Shown here: positions 16,335 to 25,096 of the stretch, in pieces | How the letters are laid out: each line of letters begins with the position of its first letter | How positions within the stretch are numbered: the stretch's first letter is position 1 | Origin: Syntrophorhabdus sp. PtaB.Bin027 | Lineage (GTDB): Bacteria; Desulfobacterota; Syntrophorhabdia; Syntrophorhabdales; Syntrophorhabdaceae | Length of the DNA: 45,846 nucleotides | Reading direction: 5' to 3' | Assembly: GCA_002067585.1 (NCBI GenBank) | Contig: MVQO01000167.1 | Span: 1 to 45,846 of the forward strand | Notes under the pieces: generated by a model | The model's database searches: none | The model's input: only the letters and a program-made list of their open reading frames with translations | Told to the model about the DNA's origin: nothing | Position numbers and translations under genes: made by a program

Positions 16335-18323
16335 ATGCCCAATTTCAAACTGATCAGCGATTACGCTCCAAAAGGAGACCAGCCGCAGGCAATTGAAAAA
16401 ATAGCAAAAAACCTGGTTGATGGTGTTCCCCACCAGGTCCTCCTTGGTGTAACAGGTTCCGGAAAAACCTTTACAATGGCCAATGTCATCGAGCGTGTCC
16501 AGCGCCCTACTCTGGTCATATCCCACAACAAGACCCTGGCAGCCCAGCTCTACTCAGAGTTTAAGACTCTTTTTCCGGAAAATGAGGTCCACTTTTTCGT
16601 GAGTTACTATGACTACTATCAACCCGAGGCTTACAAGCCACAGACAGACACGTATATTGAAAAAGATTCATCTATCAACGAGGAGATAGACAAATTAAGG
16701 CTTTTGGCAACAAATGCCCTTTTCGAACATGACGATGTCATTATTGTGGCAAGCGTGTCATGCATCTATGGCCTGGGCTCTCCCGAGGCATACTACGGGA
16801 TGCTTATCGTTCTTGAACAAGGCCAGAATATGACACGGAAGATGCTCCTTGACAAGCTTATCGACTGTCAGTATGAGAGAAATGACACAGATTTTTACCG
16901 GGGCAAGTTCAGAATCCGAGGAGAGAATATTGATATTTTTCCAGCCTATGAGGAGGAGAATGCATACCGGATTATCATTGATGACGATAGGGTCGAATCC
17001 ATCCACACAATAGATCCTCTTACAGGGAAAACTATTAACAGGCTGAGAAGGTGTACCATTTTTCCCGCAACCCATTATGTAACCCCACGCCATACCATCG
17101 AAAGAGCTATCCTGACCATCGAGGAGGAACTTGGGGAGCGGCTTTTCCTCCTCCGTTCCCAAAACAAGCTCCTTGAAGCCCAGCGTCTTGAAATGAGGAC
17201 CAAGTATGATCTTGAAATGATCCGGGAGATAGGCTACTGTTCAGGAATTGAGAATTACTCACGCCACCTCACCGGTAGACTGCCGGGTGAACCTCCCCCC
17301 ACCCTCATAGACTACCTGCCAGAGAACGCAGTGATTATGATTGACGAAAGCCACGTTACCATACCTCAGCTTATTGGCATGTTTCGTGGAGACCGGTCAC
17401 GAAAAACGACACTTGTAGAGTATGGGTTCAGGTTGCCGTCAGCACTCGACAACAGGCCACTCACTTTTGAAGAATTCGAAGAGCGAGAGGGACAGGTTCT
17501 CTACATATCAGCCACACCTGCGTCATACGAGTTGAAAAAGGCAAAAGCACATGTTGTTGAGCAGATAATAAGACCAACAGGCCTCATGGATCCAAAGATC
17601 GAAGTGAAACCTGCGAAAAACCAGATAGATGCCCTTCTCCCTGAAATTAGGGCTGTCATTGAAGGCGGGGAACGGATACTCATCACCACTCTCACCAAAA
17701 GATTTGCAGAGGATTTAACTGACTTCCTCCTTGATGGTGGCATCAAGGCCAAATACCTCCATTCCGACATCGACACCCTGGAACGGGTCGCCATTGTCAG
17801 GGATTTGAGAAAAGGGAAATTTGATGTTCTGGTTGGAGTTAATCTCCTCAGGGAGGGACTCGATCTGCCCGAGGTTTCCCTGGTGGCGATCCTCGATGCG
17901 GATAAAGAAGGTTTTTTGCGGTCACAAACCTCCCTCATCCAAACCTGCGGGCGCACCGCGAGAAACATAAATGGCCGTGTTCTGATGTTTGGCGACATAG
18001 TGACCGATTCCATGAGACGGGCTATCGAAGAGACGGAGAGGAGGCGAAAAGTACAGGCACAGTACAACAAAGAACACGGTATAACACCAGAGGGGATCAA
18101 AAAGGGTGTGGTCGACATCCTTTCATCGATTTACGAGAAAGACTACTATACTGTTCCAGTTGACGAGCTTGAAGAGCAGGGGATTGAGCCGAAGAAACTG
18201 TCAAAGATGGTAAACAAACTGCGAAAGGAGATAAACGAGGCAGCCAGGCAATGGGATTTCGAAAGGGCAGCCCAATTACGAGACCGACTCATGAAGCTCG
18301 AAAAGATGGAGATTTCATTATGA
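16335..18323 (+). CDS. uvrB: Excinuclease ABC subunit B
   Basis: DNA-damage-verifying helicase-like subunit of nucleotide excision repair, which acts between UvrA and UvrC. The Walker A motif is [14 protein letters not shown] (about residues 38-51). The beta-hairpin region is [10 protein letters not shown] (about 91-100). The DEAD-like MIDESHVT is at about 335-342 and motif [10 protein letters not shown] at about 538-545. The C-terminal UVR motif, which docks with UvrC, is at about 622-656. Length 662 aa is normal and all motifs are intact. The strong promoter ends next to the ATG and no ribosome site is present, suggesting leaderless translation. uvrC follows 118 bases downstream. Confidence 0.97.
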   Translation: MPNFKLISDYAPKGDQPQAIEKIAKNLVDGVPHQVLLGVTGSGKTFTMANVIERVQRPTLVISHNKTLAAQLYSEFKTLFPENEVHFFVSYYDYYQPEAYKPQTDTYIEKDSSINEEIDKLRLLATNALFEHDDVIIVASVSCIYGLGSPEAYYGMLIVLEQGQNMTRKMLLDKLIDCQYERNDTDFYRGKFRIRGENIDIFPAYEEENAYRIIIDDDRVESIHTIDPLTGKTINRLRRCTIFPATHYVTPRHTIERAILTIEEELGERLFLLRSQNKLLEAQRLEMRTKYDLEMIREIGYCSGIENYSRHLTGRLPGEPPPTLIDYLPENAVIMIDESHVTIPQLIGMFRGDRSRKTTLVEYGFRLPSALDNRPLTFEEFEEREGQVLYISATPASYELKKAKAHVVEQIIRPTGLMDPKIEVKPAKNQIDALLPEIRAVIEGGERILITTLTKRFAEDLTDFLLDGGIKAKYLHSDIDTLERVAIVRDLRKGKFDVLVGVNLLREGLDLPEVSLVAILDADKEGFLRSQTSLIQTCGRTARNINGRVLMFGDIVTDSMRRAIEETERRRKVQAQYNKEHGITPEGIKKGVVDILSSIYEKDYYTVPVDELEEQGIEPKKLSKMVNKLRKEINEAARQWDFERAAQLRDRLMKLEKMEISL

Positions 18324-18348
18324 CAAAGGGAAAAATGCTGTAAAACAT

Positions 18349-18410
18349 GATGAGTAACGCGTAACGGGTTCACGACACATCTCACTGATTACGCGTCACG
18401 CGTCACGGAT
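18349..18410. repeat. Word-like repeat (ACGCGTAACGGGTT family) between uvrB and uvrC
   Basis: The segment repeats partly palindromic words: GAGTAACGCGTAACGGGTTC, then GATTACGCGTCACGCGTCAC. A related copy sits at 28166-28193 before rubrerythrin. It has no coding potential and fills most of the uvrB-uvrC spacer. Confidence 0.6.
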
Positions 18411-18441
18411 GTTATCCTATTGCCTATAGCCTGACTTTATT

Positions 18442-20085
18442 ATGCTTGATGAACATATCCTCGACAATCTTCCCGAAGCCTCCGGTGTCTATTTCTTTAA
18501 AGATGATGATGGCAAAATCATATACATTGGTAAAGCAAGAAACCTCCGTGACAGGGTAAAAAGCTATTTCAGAGAAGGTCCCAGGGATCCAAAAACAGAA
18601 CATCTAATCAAAAACATTAAGCACGTCGATGTCCTCTTAACAGAGAACGAAAAAGAGGCCTTTCTCCTGGAAAATAATCTCATCAAAGAACATACTCCTA
18701 AGTATAACGTTAACCTTAGGGACGACAAAACATACATTTCCCTTAAAGTAAGCCTGCAGCATACATTTCCAGGCATCTATATCACGAGGGAGATTAAGAA
18801 CGACGGCGCCCTTTATCTTGGGCCATACCCCCATGCCCGTGATGTGAAGAACGTTCTCAAGCTGGTTCAGGGTATTTATCCTGTCAGGCGATGCAGAGAT
18901 TCGGTGTTCAAGAAACGGAAACGACCCTGCATTCTCTATGATATAGGCAAGTGCAGGGCACCGTGCTCAGGAAAGGTTGACCAGACTCAATATCGGCGGA
19001 TTGTTGACGAAATGGTGGATTTTCTCTCAGGTAAAAATGAAAAAATCCTCAAGGATATAAAAAAACAGATAGAGGAGGCTGGAGCTGCCTGGAAATTTGA
19101 TGAAGCAAAATCTTTAAAGGAAAGGTATCTTACCATTCAAGAAATGATTGAGAAACAGAATGTTCATGAGCACTTTGGAAAAAACAGGGATGTATGGGCC
19201 TTTACTTCCAGTGAAAACGGGCTGAAATCTGTTCTTCTGTGCTTTAGGAGGGGTCTCCTTATCGCTAAAAGAAAGTTTCATGATAAAACCGCTGCCATGC
19301 CCATGAACGAAGCAATAAGCTCTTTTATCTTCCAATATTATGATACCCGCGCACTACCCGACGAAATAATTCTCACAGAAGAACTGGATGATTTCCCTGT
19401 TTTCGAAAAACATTTTAAAGAGACAAAGCAAAAAACTGTGAAACTGTATGGGCCACGCTCAAAAGTAGGCAGGGAGATGGTTAGGCTTGCTATAGAAAAC
19501 CTCCATGAGCCAGAACCAGTGCTGCTGGATGAAGCATTCAAACGTGCCCTCCATATGACAAAGAATCCCATTCGAATTGAGGCTTATGACATTTCCCACA
19601 CACACGGGAAGAATCCTACAGGTGTAATGGTCGTTTTCCAGGGTTTCACTATGGCAAAGAATGCCTACCGGGTTTTTCACATCAGGGGAGAATCAACCAT
19701 GGATGACGTAGCCATGATGGGTGAAGTGCTCCGACGACGCCTGACCGATAAAAAGATTGTCCCATTCCCTGACCTCATTGTGATTGACGGTGGAAAAGGC
19801 CACCTTTCAGCCGGCGTAAAAATATTAAGAGATCTCGATATTGCCATCGATATAATCAGCATAGCAAAGGATCAACGCAGAAAAAACATGGAAGACACGA
19901 TCTATTTGCCTAACCGAAAAAACCCTCTTCCACTGGCAAAATCTTCTTCTGTGATGAAGGAAATTGTGAAGATGAGGGACGAAGCCCATCGATTCGCCAT
20001 TTCATCCCACAAAAGGTGGAAAAGTCGGGATGATTTGGCAAAAGGAAATAGTTCACAAAACAGAAAACCGGGATTAGAGAATTAG
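18442..20085 (+). CDS. uvrC: Excinuclease ABC subunit C, lacking the C-terminal HhH domain
   Basis: Double-incision nuclease of excision repair. The GIY-YIG 3'-nuclease (about residues 12-92: GVYFFKDDDGKIIYIGKA), the Cys cluster region RRCRDSVFKKRKRPCILYDIGKC (cut here as two parts, about 149-171), the UVR motif (about 195-230) and the RNase H-like 5'-nuclease are present. Its residues include Asp in DISHTHG, Asp in VIDGGKGHL and His516 in DEAHRFAISSHK. The protein then ends after 23 unrelated, basic and polar residues at 547 aa. The tandem helix-hairpin-helix DNA-binding domain of normal UvrC (about 600 aa or more) is missing, and no other frame downstream encodes it. Confidence 0.94.
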   Translation: MLDEHILDNLPEASGVYFFKDDDGKIIYIGKARNLRDRVKSYFREGPRDPKTEHLIKNIKHVDVLLTENEKEAFLLENNLIKEHTPKYNVNLRDDKTYISLKVSLQHTFPGIYITREIKNDGALYLGPYPHARDVKNVLKLVQGIYPVRRCRDSVFKKRKRPCILYDIGKCRAPCSGKVDQTQYRRIVDEMVDFLSGKNEKILKDIKKQIEEAGAAWKFDEAKSLKERYLTIQEMIEKQNVHEHFGKNRDVWAFTSSENGLKSVLLCFRRGLLIAKRKFHDKTAAMPMNEAISSFIFQYYDTRALPDEIILTEELDDFPVFEKHFKETKQKTVKLYGPRSKVGREMVRLAIENLHEPEPVLLDEAFKRALHMTKNPIRIEAYDISHTHGKNPTGVMVVFQGFTMAKNAYRVFHIRGESTMDDVAMMGEVLRRRLTDKKIVPFPDLIVIDGGKGHLSAGVKILRDLDIAIDIISIAKDQRRKNMEDTIYLPNRKNPLPLAKSSSVMKEIVKMRDEAHRFAISSHKRWKSRDDLAKGNSSQNRKPGLEN

Positions 20086-20166
20086 TGTTACAAAAACGAC
20101 TTTTTTATTCCAGATAAACGCTGGTTTTGTGCAGATCACTTCGGTTTTGAGTTAGAAAATATTATG

Positions 20167-20196
20167 TAACTGAGAACTTATACCTCATAACTGCCT
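20167..20196. repeat. Word-like repeat (AACTGAGAAC family)
   Basis: AACTGAGAACTTATACCTCA and then TAACTG, in the spacer between the convergent uvrC and nitroreductase genes. A related copy is at 35558-35588. The rest of the 178-base spacer shows nothing clear. Confidence 0.35.
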
Positions 20197-20263
20197 CATT
20201 TCACACCCGCTCACAGTAAATACACAGCCTGATACGCTGGCACGCGATATTAGTAGCGCCTTT

Positions 20264-21133
20264 CTACCTCCAGGTTATTACCGCTGGATTGCGATCAATC
20301 CATTTTGAAAATGTAATTTCTGGGTATCCCAGAGCCAACCCCCCATATACCTTATGTTTTTTAGGAAGTTTAAGAAGGCGTTGGATTGTCTTATCTCGGC
20401 CGGATGCTGCAACAACATATCCTGTATACAAAGTGCCCAGACCGAGAGATGAGGCTATCAGCATCGCATTCTGAACAGCGAGATTGGCGTTTGCTTCTGC
20501 AAAAGCTACCGACTGATCTGCATGAAAAAGCAGAAGAACCGGTGCGTTGCGTATAATCGGATCAGAACCACGTCTCATCCTTTCCACGATGAGTTCGAAC
20601 TGACTGATCCATCTGGTAACTTCTTCTGCGCTCTTTTCGCCACGCAAAAGATAGAGTTTTCTCAAGAAAGGGTTCTTGAGTTGTCTCGAAGTTTTTCCAA
20701 GCCATTCAGCTGTGGCAGATGCAATGCCTCGGAGCAGGTTGTGTTCCTGGATCACTAAAAATTGTGTGCTCTGCGTGTTCTTGGCACTTGGAGCAAAACA
20801 GGCGCCACCTATAACTTTTTCTATAACTTCCGTCTCCACATCTCTCTTTTGGAAATTCCTTATGGAACGTCTCGAAGCAATCATTTCTCGGAGAGATTCA
20901 TAAGAAGGAAGGATTTCCCGATTTACCGGGTGCACTTTTTCGTCCGGACACTCCTTCTGTGTGATCGCACCTGCAGGACATATAAGTACGCAGTGGCCGC
21001 ACGAGTTGCAGTGTTCTTCATGAGTTACAACCGGCACAGAGCCTTCGAGCTTCTGCTCGAAAACCTTCTCACAGATCCGAACACATAAACCATCTTTTTT
21101 ACAGCGCTGGGGATCGATGGTTACAATAGGCAT
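20264..21133 (-). CDS. Ferredoxin-nitroreductase fusion protein
   Basis: A 289-aa flavoprotein with a built-in electron wire. The N-terminus (about residues 1-65) is a 2[4Fe-4S] ferredoxin with Cys sets in RCKKDGLCVRIC and CNSCGHCVLICP. The rest (about 80-289) is an FMN nitroreductase with the family start SRRSIRNFQ, the FMN loop APSAKNTQ and the C-terminal GYPE motif. Such fusions are common in anaerobes and pass electrons from ferredoxin-like donors to an unknown acceptor. The gene lies 51 bases after the DRTGG protein gene on the same strand, so they are probably co-expressed. Confidence 0.93.
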   Translation of the reverse strand: MPIVTIDPQRCKKDGLCVRICEKVFEQKLEGSVPVVTHEEHCNSCGHCVLICPAGAITQKECPDEKVHPVNREILPSYESLREMIASRRSIRNFQKRDVETEVIEKVIGGACFAPSAKNTQSTQFLVIQEHNLLRGIASATAEWLGKTSRQLKNPFLRKLYLLRGEKSAEEVTRWISQFELIVERMRRGSDPIIRNAPVLLLFHADQSVAFAEANANLAVQNAMLIASSLGLGTLYTGYVVAASGRDKTIQRLLKLPKKHKVYGGLALGYPEITFSKWIDRNPAVITWR

Positions 21134-21184
21134 GGGCGCTTTATGTCCGAGAGATACATTATTAGGAGCCTGGCTTTATGGTAT

Positions 21185-21541
21185 TCATTCGATCTTTTGC
21201 ACATTACCGACAACTCCTTTCGAGTACAGCCTGCCCGCTGTTTCAAAGAGGATGTATTTGGTTGAAAGAAGGGGCATCTGTAATTCCTTTGCGAGCTGAA
21301 CTGTTTCCGAAAGAGGTCGTTTTCCCCGCACAATGATAACAGCCGCTATTCCCACATTATGGGCAGTCTGAATGGCGTGTGGATTTGTCTGTCCGGTCAA
21401 CAACAACATCCCGGCTTGACCAATCATTTGCACATCAGACATTGAATCGGAACAACCTGCCTTTGTTATATCCAGGTCCAGCTTGTCATGGCCAACAAAG
21501 ACCTCAGCATCAAGCAGGTCGATCATTTCTCGTAATGTCAC
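21185..21541 (-). CDS. DRTGG-domain protein
   Basis: A 118-aa protein with the DRTGG fold, which in other proteins sits beside CBS domains and in anaerobes is found as a single-domain protein near hydrogenase and electron-transfer genes. Recognised from MIDLLDAEVFVGHDKLDLDI at the N-terminus, the GCSDSMSDVQ segment and GQTNPHAIQTAHNVGIAAVI. I place the start at GTG 21541 because AAGGAG stands six bases before it; the open frame runs back to 21661 but that extension is unlike the family. The downstream ferredoxin-nitroreductase gene suggests a shared redox job; ligand and function are unknown. Confidence 0.82.
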   Translation of the reverse strand: MTLREMIDLLDAEVFVGHDKLDLDITKAGCSDSMSDVQMIGQAGMLLLTGQTNPHAIQTAHNVGIAAVIIVRGKRPLSETVQLAKELQMPLLSTKYILFETAGRLYSKGVVGNVQKIE

Positions 21542-21736
21542 CGTAAGCTCCTTGCATGGAGTGAAATAGACTATAAATATAACAAAACAGAGATGAAATG
21601 AGCCAATAAATTTATGCCAGGAAAGATTTATAAAAACTGTCCAGTTTTCCCGTGATACCATACGATTGTACTATCATGTATGCAGTTGCGGGCGTAAATG
21701 TTGTCCTGACCATTGACGATTAAAAACAATCTTCCA

Positions 21737-22819
21737 TCATTTTCGCAAAGGACGGATGATACCGTTGTCCTCTATTACAATTGACCATGGTTTGATGTCT
21801 GCTGCAGTGAGTTCTTTGATGAGTCTGATCGATTCGCCGCTGGTGTCCGGTTCAGGGATTCCGCCATTGACCAGGCGCAGCGGTACAAGCCTTCCATCGA
21901 GAAAATTGCCTGTTCCTGTATCAATCCGCGCCTTCAGAATGACACTCAAACAGTTCGGTTTCTTCAAGTTGAATAAGGCGTAGGTGAGAAAATTTCCCAG
22001 GCTGTAGGCAATTAGCCTGCCCCTATAGACTTCCATAGCCCTGAGCACATGAGGACCATGGCCTATCACCATGTCTGCTCCAGCATCGACAACACTCCTG
22101 GCAAATCTGATCACATTCCCTCTATTTTCTTCCAGAAATATTTCATCACCCTGTGGTATATGAATGGCCATCCTGCCTTCTGCACCCCCGTGAAACGAAA
22201 CTATGACAATGTCATGGTCTTTTTTCAGCTCGGCTACAATCTCCTGCGCTCCTGGAATATCGAGAATAGAATGTGCATAGGGAGAAGCCTTGTAGGAAAA
22301 TCCAGGGATAGCTATCTTTTTCCCTTTTTTGAAAAACTTCGCCACTGTTGCACCGCCGGTCATCTGTATACCAGTGTCCAGAAGATTGGCTATGGTGCAT
22401 TCCGCTCCTTCAAAACCAGCATCGAGGAGATGGTTGTTTGCTATGTTTAAGACAGAAAAACCTGCTTCCTTGAGGTAACCCCCATATCTGGCAGGCATAA
22501 CGAACTCAAAACAATTCCTACTCAGAGGCACCTTGCACTTCACAGGCTTTCCCCTGTCGCAAAGAGAACCTTCAAGGTTTCCGAACACTATATCTCCATC
22601 TTTTAGTTCTCCTTCGATGGCCTTGAACATTTCTCTTCCGTCGTCAGGAGGCAGGATATCGACTGGATATATGGTGCCCATCATAATGTCACCAACAGCA
22701 ATAATGGTAAGGGGATTGTCTGCGCTGGTTCCTGCGCACACATTCCTGCAACCCTGTGTGCCCCAGAGCGTAAAGATAATACTGAGTATGATCAATGGAT
22801 GGACAAAAAACCTGGGCAT
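21737..22819 (-). CDS. CapA-family (PGA_cap) calcineurin-like phosphoesterase
   Basis: Secreted or membrane-anchored protein of the CapA family, whose founder acts in poly-gamma-glutamate capsule synthesis. An N-terminal hydrophobic segment (FFVHPLIILSIIFTLWGTQGC) is a signal peptide, with a weak lipobox at Cys24. The metal-binding motifs are GDIMMG (about residue 43), NLEGSL (about 80), NIANNHLLD (about 125), SFHGGAE (about 208), GHGPHVL (about 254) and SLGNF (about 273). At 360 aa it is a normal size. No capsule genes adjoin it, so a polyglutamate role is not supported; many bacteria have stand-alone CapA proteins of unknown substrate. Confidence 0.88.
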   Translation of the reverse strand: MPRFFVHPLIILSIIFTLWGTQGCRNVCAGTSADNPLTIIAVGDIMMGTIYPVDILPPDDGREMFKAIEGELKDGDIVFGNLEGSLCDRGKPVKCKVPLSRNCFEFVMPARYGGYLKEAGFSVLNIANNHLLDAGFEGAECTIANLLDTGIQMTGGATVAKFFKKGKKIAIPGFSYKASPYAHSILDIPGAQEIVAELKKDHDIVIVSFHGGAEGRMAIHIPQGDEIFLEENRGNVIRFARSVVDAGADMVIGHGPHVLRAMEVYRGRLIAYSLGNFLTYALFNLKKPNCLSVILKARIDTGTGNFLDGRLVPLRLVNGGIPEPDTSGESIRLIKELTAADIKPWSIVIEDNGIIRPLRK

Positions 22820-22866
22820 CAGGAGTATGGGAAAATCCTGTATCTACAATAAATTACAAAATATTA

Positions 22867-23205
22867 TTATATTTTCTGCTCTGCCATATCGCCAACAACA
22901 GGGAGCTTGTAATATTCGCCTTTGTAGGCTTTCACCATGAGCAGAATCCAGACAATGAGCGACACTATACCCAGAATTGGCACTAGAGCCCAGCCGATAA
23001 AGGGTATGAAATGAAGAACTATGTTTATAACAAACAGGAATCCAAAGGTTAAAATGGACTGCATTGCGTGGAATCGGACAAACCTGTTCTCCTTCTCCAT
23101 AACCAGAAAGATTATCCCGGTCACAAATCCGAGAAGGTAACTCAGAAGTCCGGCAACTGTTGGATTAATACCTGTCGATGTTTTTCCCAAATCATTCCCT
23201 TCCAT
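22867..23205 (-). CDS. DUF4870 small membrane protein
   Basis: A 112-aa integral membrane protein with the DUF4870 (Tic20-like) pattern. Transmembrane segments are seen at about residues 18-36, 50-72 and 76-94. The family signature FVRFHAMQSI lies between the first two. No enzyme motif is present and its function is unknown. GAAGGGAATG-like sequence precedes the start only loosely. It lies between capA and glmS on the same strand, separated from glmS by a word-like repeat. Confidence 0.88.
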   Translation of the reverse strand: MEGNDLGKTSTGINPTVAGLLSYLLGFVTGIIFLVMEKENRFVRFHAMQSILTFGFLFVINIVLHFIPFIGWALVPILGIVSLIVWILLMVKAYKGEYYKLPVVGDMAEQKI

Positions 23206-23230
23206 AGGTACCCCCTTTTTTGAAATGTTT

Positions 23231-23264
23231 CGCTATCAGCTTACAGCTATTAGCTACTCGCTAC
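23231..23264. repeat. Word-like repeat (CAGCTTACAGCTATTAGCT)
   Basis: CGCTATCAGCTTACAGCTAT, continuing TAGCTACTCGCTACA: repeated 8-9-base words of the AGCT type in the 67-base gap between glmS and the DUF4870 gene. Related to 9421-9450 and 45672-45712. Confidence 0.55.
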
Positions 23265-23272
23265 AAGAAAAA

Positions 23273-25096
23273 TCATTCTACTGTGACGCTCTTGGCAAGA
23301 TTTCTCGGTTGGTCAACATCTGTTCCAAGGAAGTTCGCGATGTAATACGCGAATAACTGCAAGGGCACCACAGTGAGAATCGGCTCAAGCTCATAGATCG
23401 TCTCCGGTACAGTAATAGCGTTCTCTACCTTCTGGCGCATGTCATGAGAAGCGTCATCAGTGAAGAGGATTACCCTACCCCGCCGAGTCAGAACCTCTTC
23501 TATATTGCTGCATGTTTTCTGGTATGTCTGGTCAACGGGTGATACAACAACTACAGGAAGATTCTCATCGATAAGGGCAATTGGTCCATGTTTCATCTCT
23601 CCCGCAGCATAGGCCTCAGCATGGATATAAGAGATCTCTTTCAGTTTCAGCGCACCCTCCAGTGCGGTTGGAAAATTAACCCCTCGTCCAATGAAAAGAA
23701 AGTCTTTGCAGGTCATATATTTTCTTGCAAGCTCTTCAACGGCATGGGCATCATCGAGAATCTTCTGAATCTTGCGGGGAATCTTCTTGATTTCACTGAT
23801 GAGGTCTCTTACTGTGTCGCTGTCCATAATGCCAAGTTTTTGTCCCATGTGAAGCAACAGAAGATAGAGAACGGAGATCTGTGTTGTAAATGCCTTTGTA
23901 GAGGCAACACCTATTTCCGGCCCTGCGTGGGTAAAAACCACTCCATCGGCTTCCCGCGCGAGGGTACTGCCGAGGACGTTGCATACAGACAATGTATAAG
24001 CGCCTTTCTTTTTTCCTTCCCGCATGGCAGCGATAGTATCAGCCGTTTCACCGGACTGTGAAACAAGAATAAGCATGCTGTCAGCGCCCATGATAGGGTC
24101 ACGGTAACGGAATTCCGAGGCAATGTCAATCTCGACAGGAATTCTCAGGTTAGCTTCAAAGATGTGTTTTCCAATCAAGCAGGCATGATAGGATGTCCCG
24201 CACGCAACCATCCAAATTTTGCGTATTTTGGAAATGTCAGGCAGCTCAAGCTCCTCGAACCCCACCTCCCCTTGCTCTTCCCTGATTCTTCCAATAAGAG
24301 TATCAGAAATTGCACGAGGTTGTTCGAATATCTCTTTCACCATGAAATGTTTGTAACCGCCTTTTTCAGCCATCACCCCTGTCCAACTTACAGTCTGCAC
24401 GGGTCTCACAATCTCTTTCCTTTGAAAGTCCATAAGCGAGAGCTGATTATCCTTGAAGACAGCCATATCGCCATCTTCCAGAAAAATGAAACGGTTTGTC
24501 CTGTCGAGGACAGCAGGAGCATCACTTGCAATAAAGTATTCTCCATCCCCAACACCAATGATCAAAGGGCTTTCTTTTTTCGCAGCCACCATGATACGAT
24601 CTTTTTTATTGATAATGCCAACGGCAAACGACCCTTGAAGCTCTGTAAGGGCCTGCCGAATGGCATCAATGAAAGCCATAGGTTTCCGCATAAAAGAGCT
24701 TATCAAATGGGGGATTACCTCTGTATCAGTATCTGAAAGAAACTCCTGCCCTGCTTTCCGCAGCTCATCTTTAAGCTCCAAATAGTTTTCAATGATTCCG
24801 TTGTGAACTACAATGACATCGTCAGCCCTGTGGGGATGAGCATTCCGCTCTGACGGAACCCCATGGGTTGCCCACCGCGTGTGGGCGAGGCCCAGGTTAC
24901 CCTGAAATTTTTCATTGTCTGCAATCTCTTTTCTGAGCTCCTCCACCTTACCTTTCTTACGTGCAACCTCAACTTTCCCTTCGTTCCAGATGGCAATACC
25001 TGCCGAGTCGTAGCCCCTGTATTCAAGCCTTTTCAAGGCTTCTATCAAAATGCGCGAGGCTTCACCGGGCCCCATATAGCCCACTATGCCGCACAC
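23273..25096 (-). CDS. glmS: Glucosamine-fructose-6-phosphate aminotransferase
   Basis: Makes glucosamine-6-phosphate from fructose-6-phosphate and glutamine, the entry to UDP-GlcNAc. The start must be GTG 25096, because the enzyme needs Cys as its second codon (CGIVGY) to free the N-terminal nucleophile; GGAGG lies 11 bases upstream. The glutaminase domain covers about residues 1-230 (HTRWATHG, HNGIIENY), and two SIS isomerase domains follow (CGTSYHA, SQSGETADT) to the C-terminal NLAKSVTVE. Its start overlaps the glmU stop by one base (TAGTG), so translation is coupled. No glmS ribozyme is visible. Confidence 0.97.
   Translation of the reverse strand: MCGIVGYMGPGEASRILIEALKRLEYRGYDSAGIAIWNEGKVEVARKKGKVEELRKEIADNEKFQGNLGLAHTRWATHGVPSERNAHPHRADDVIVVHNGIIENYLELKDELRKAGQEFLSDTDTEVIPHLISSFMRKPMAFIDAIRQALTELQGSFAVGIINKKDRIMVAAKKESPLIIGVGDGEYFIASDAPAVLDRTNRFIFLEDGDMAVFKDNQLSLMDFQRKEIVRPVQTVSWTGVMAEKGGYKHFMVKEIFEQPRAISDTLIGRIREEQGEVGFEELELPDISKIRKIWMVACGTSYHACLIGKHIFEANLRIPVEIDIASEFRYRDPIMGADSMLILVSQSGETADTIAAMREGKKKGAYTLSVCNVLGSTLAREADGVVFTHAGPEIGVASTKAFTTQISVLYLLLLHMGQKLGIMDSDTVRDLISEIKKIPRKIQKILDDAHAVEELARKYMTCKDFLFIGRGVNFPTALEGALKLKEISYIHAEAYAAGEMKHGPIALIDENLPVVVVSPVDQTYQKTCSNIEEVLTRRGRVILFTDDASHDMRQKVENAITVPETIYELEPILTVVPLQLFAYYIANFLGTDVDQPRNLAKSVTVE

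Noticed and set aside
20010..20200. Frameshift as the cause of the short UvrC
   Set aside because: The other two frames after residue 524 hit stops quickly and show no HhH-like sequence, so the domain is absent rather than shifted.
24164..24736. 190-aa plus-strand reading frame
   Set aside because: Lies entirely within glmS on the other strand and has no family signature; a shadow frame.
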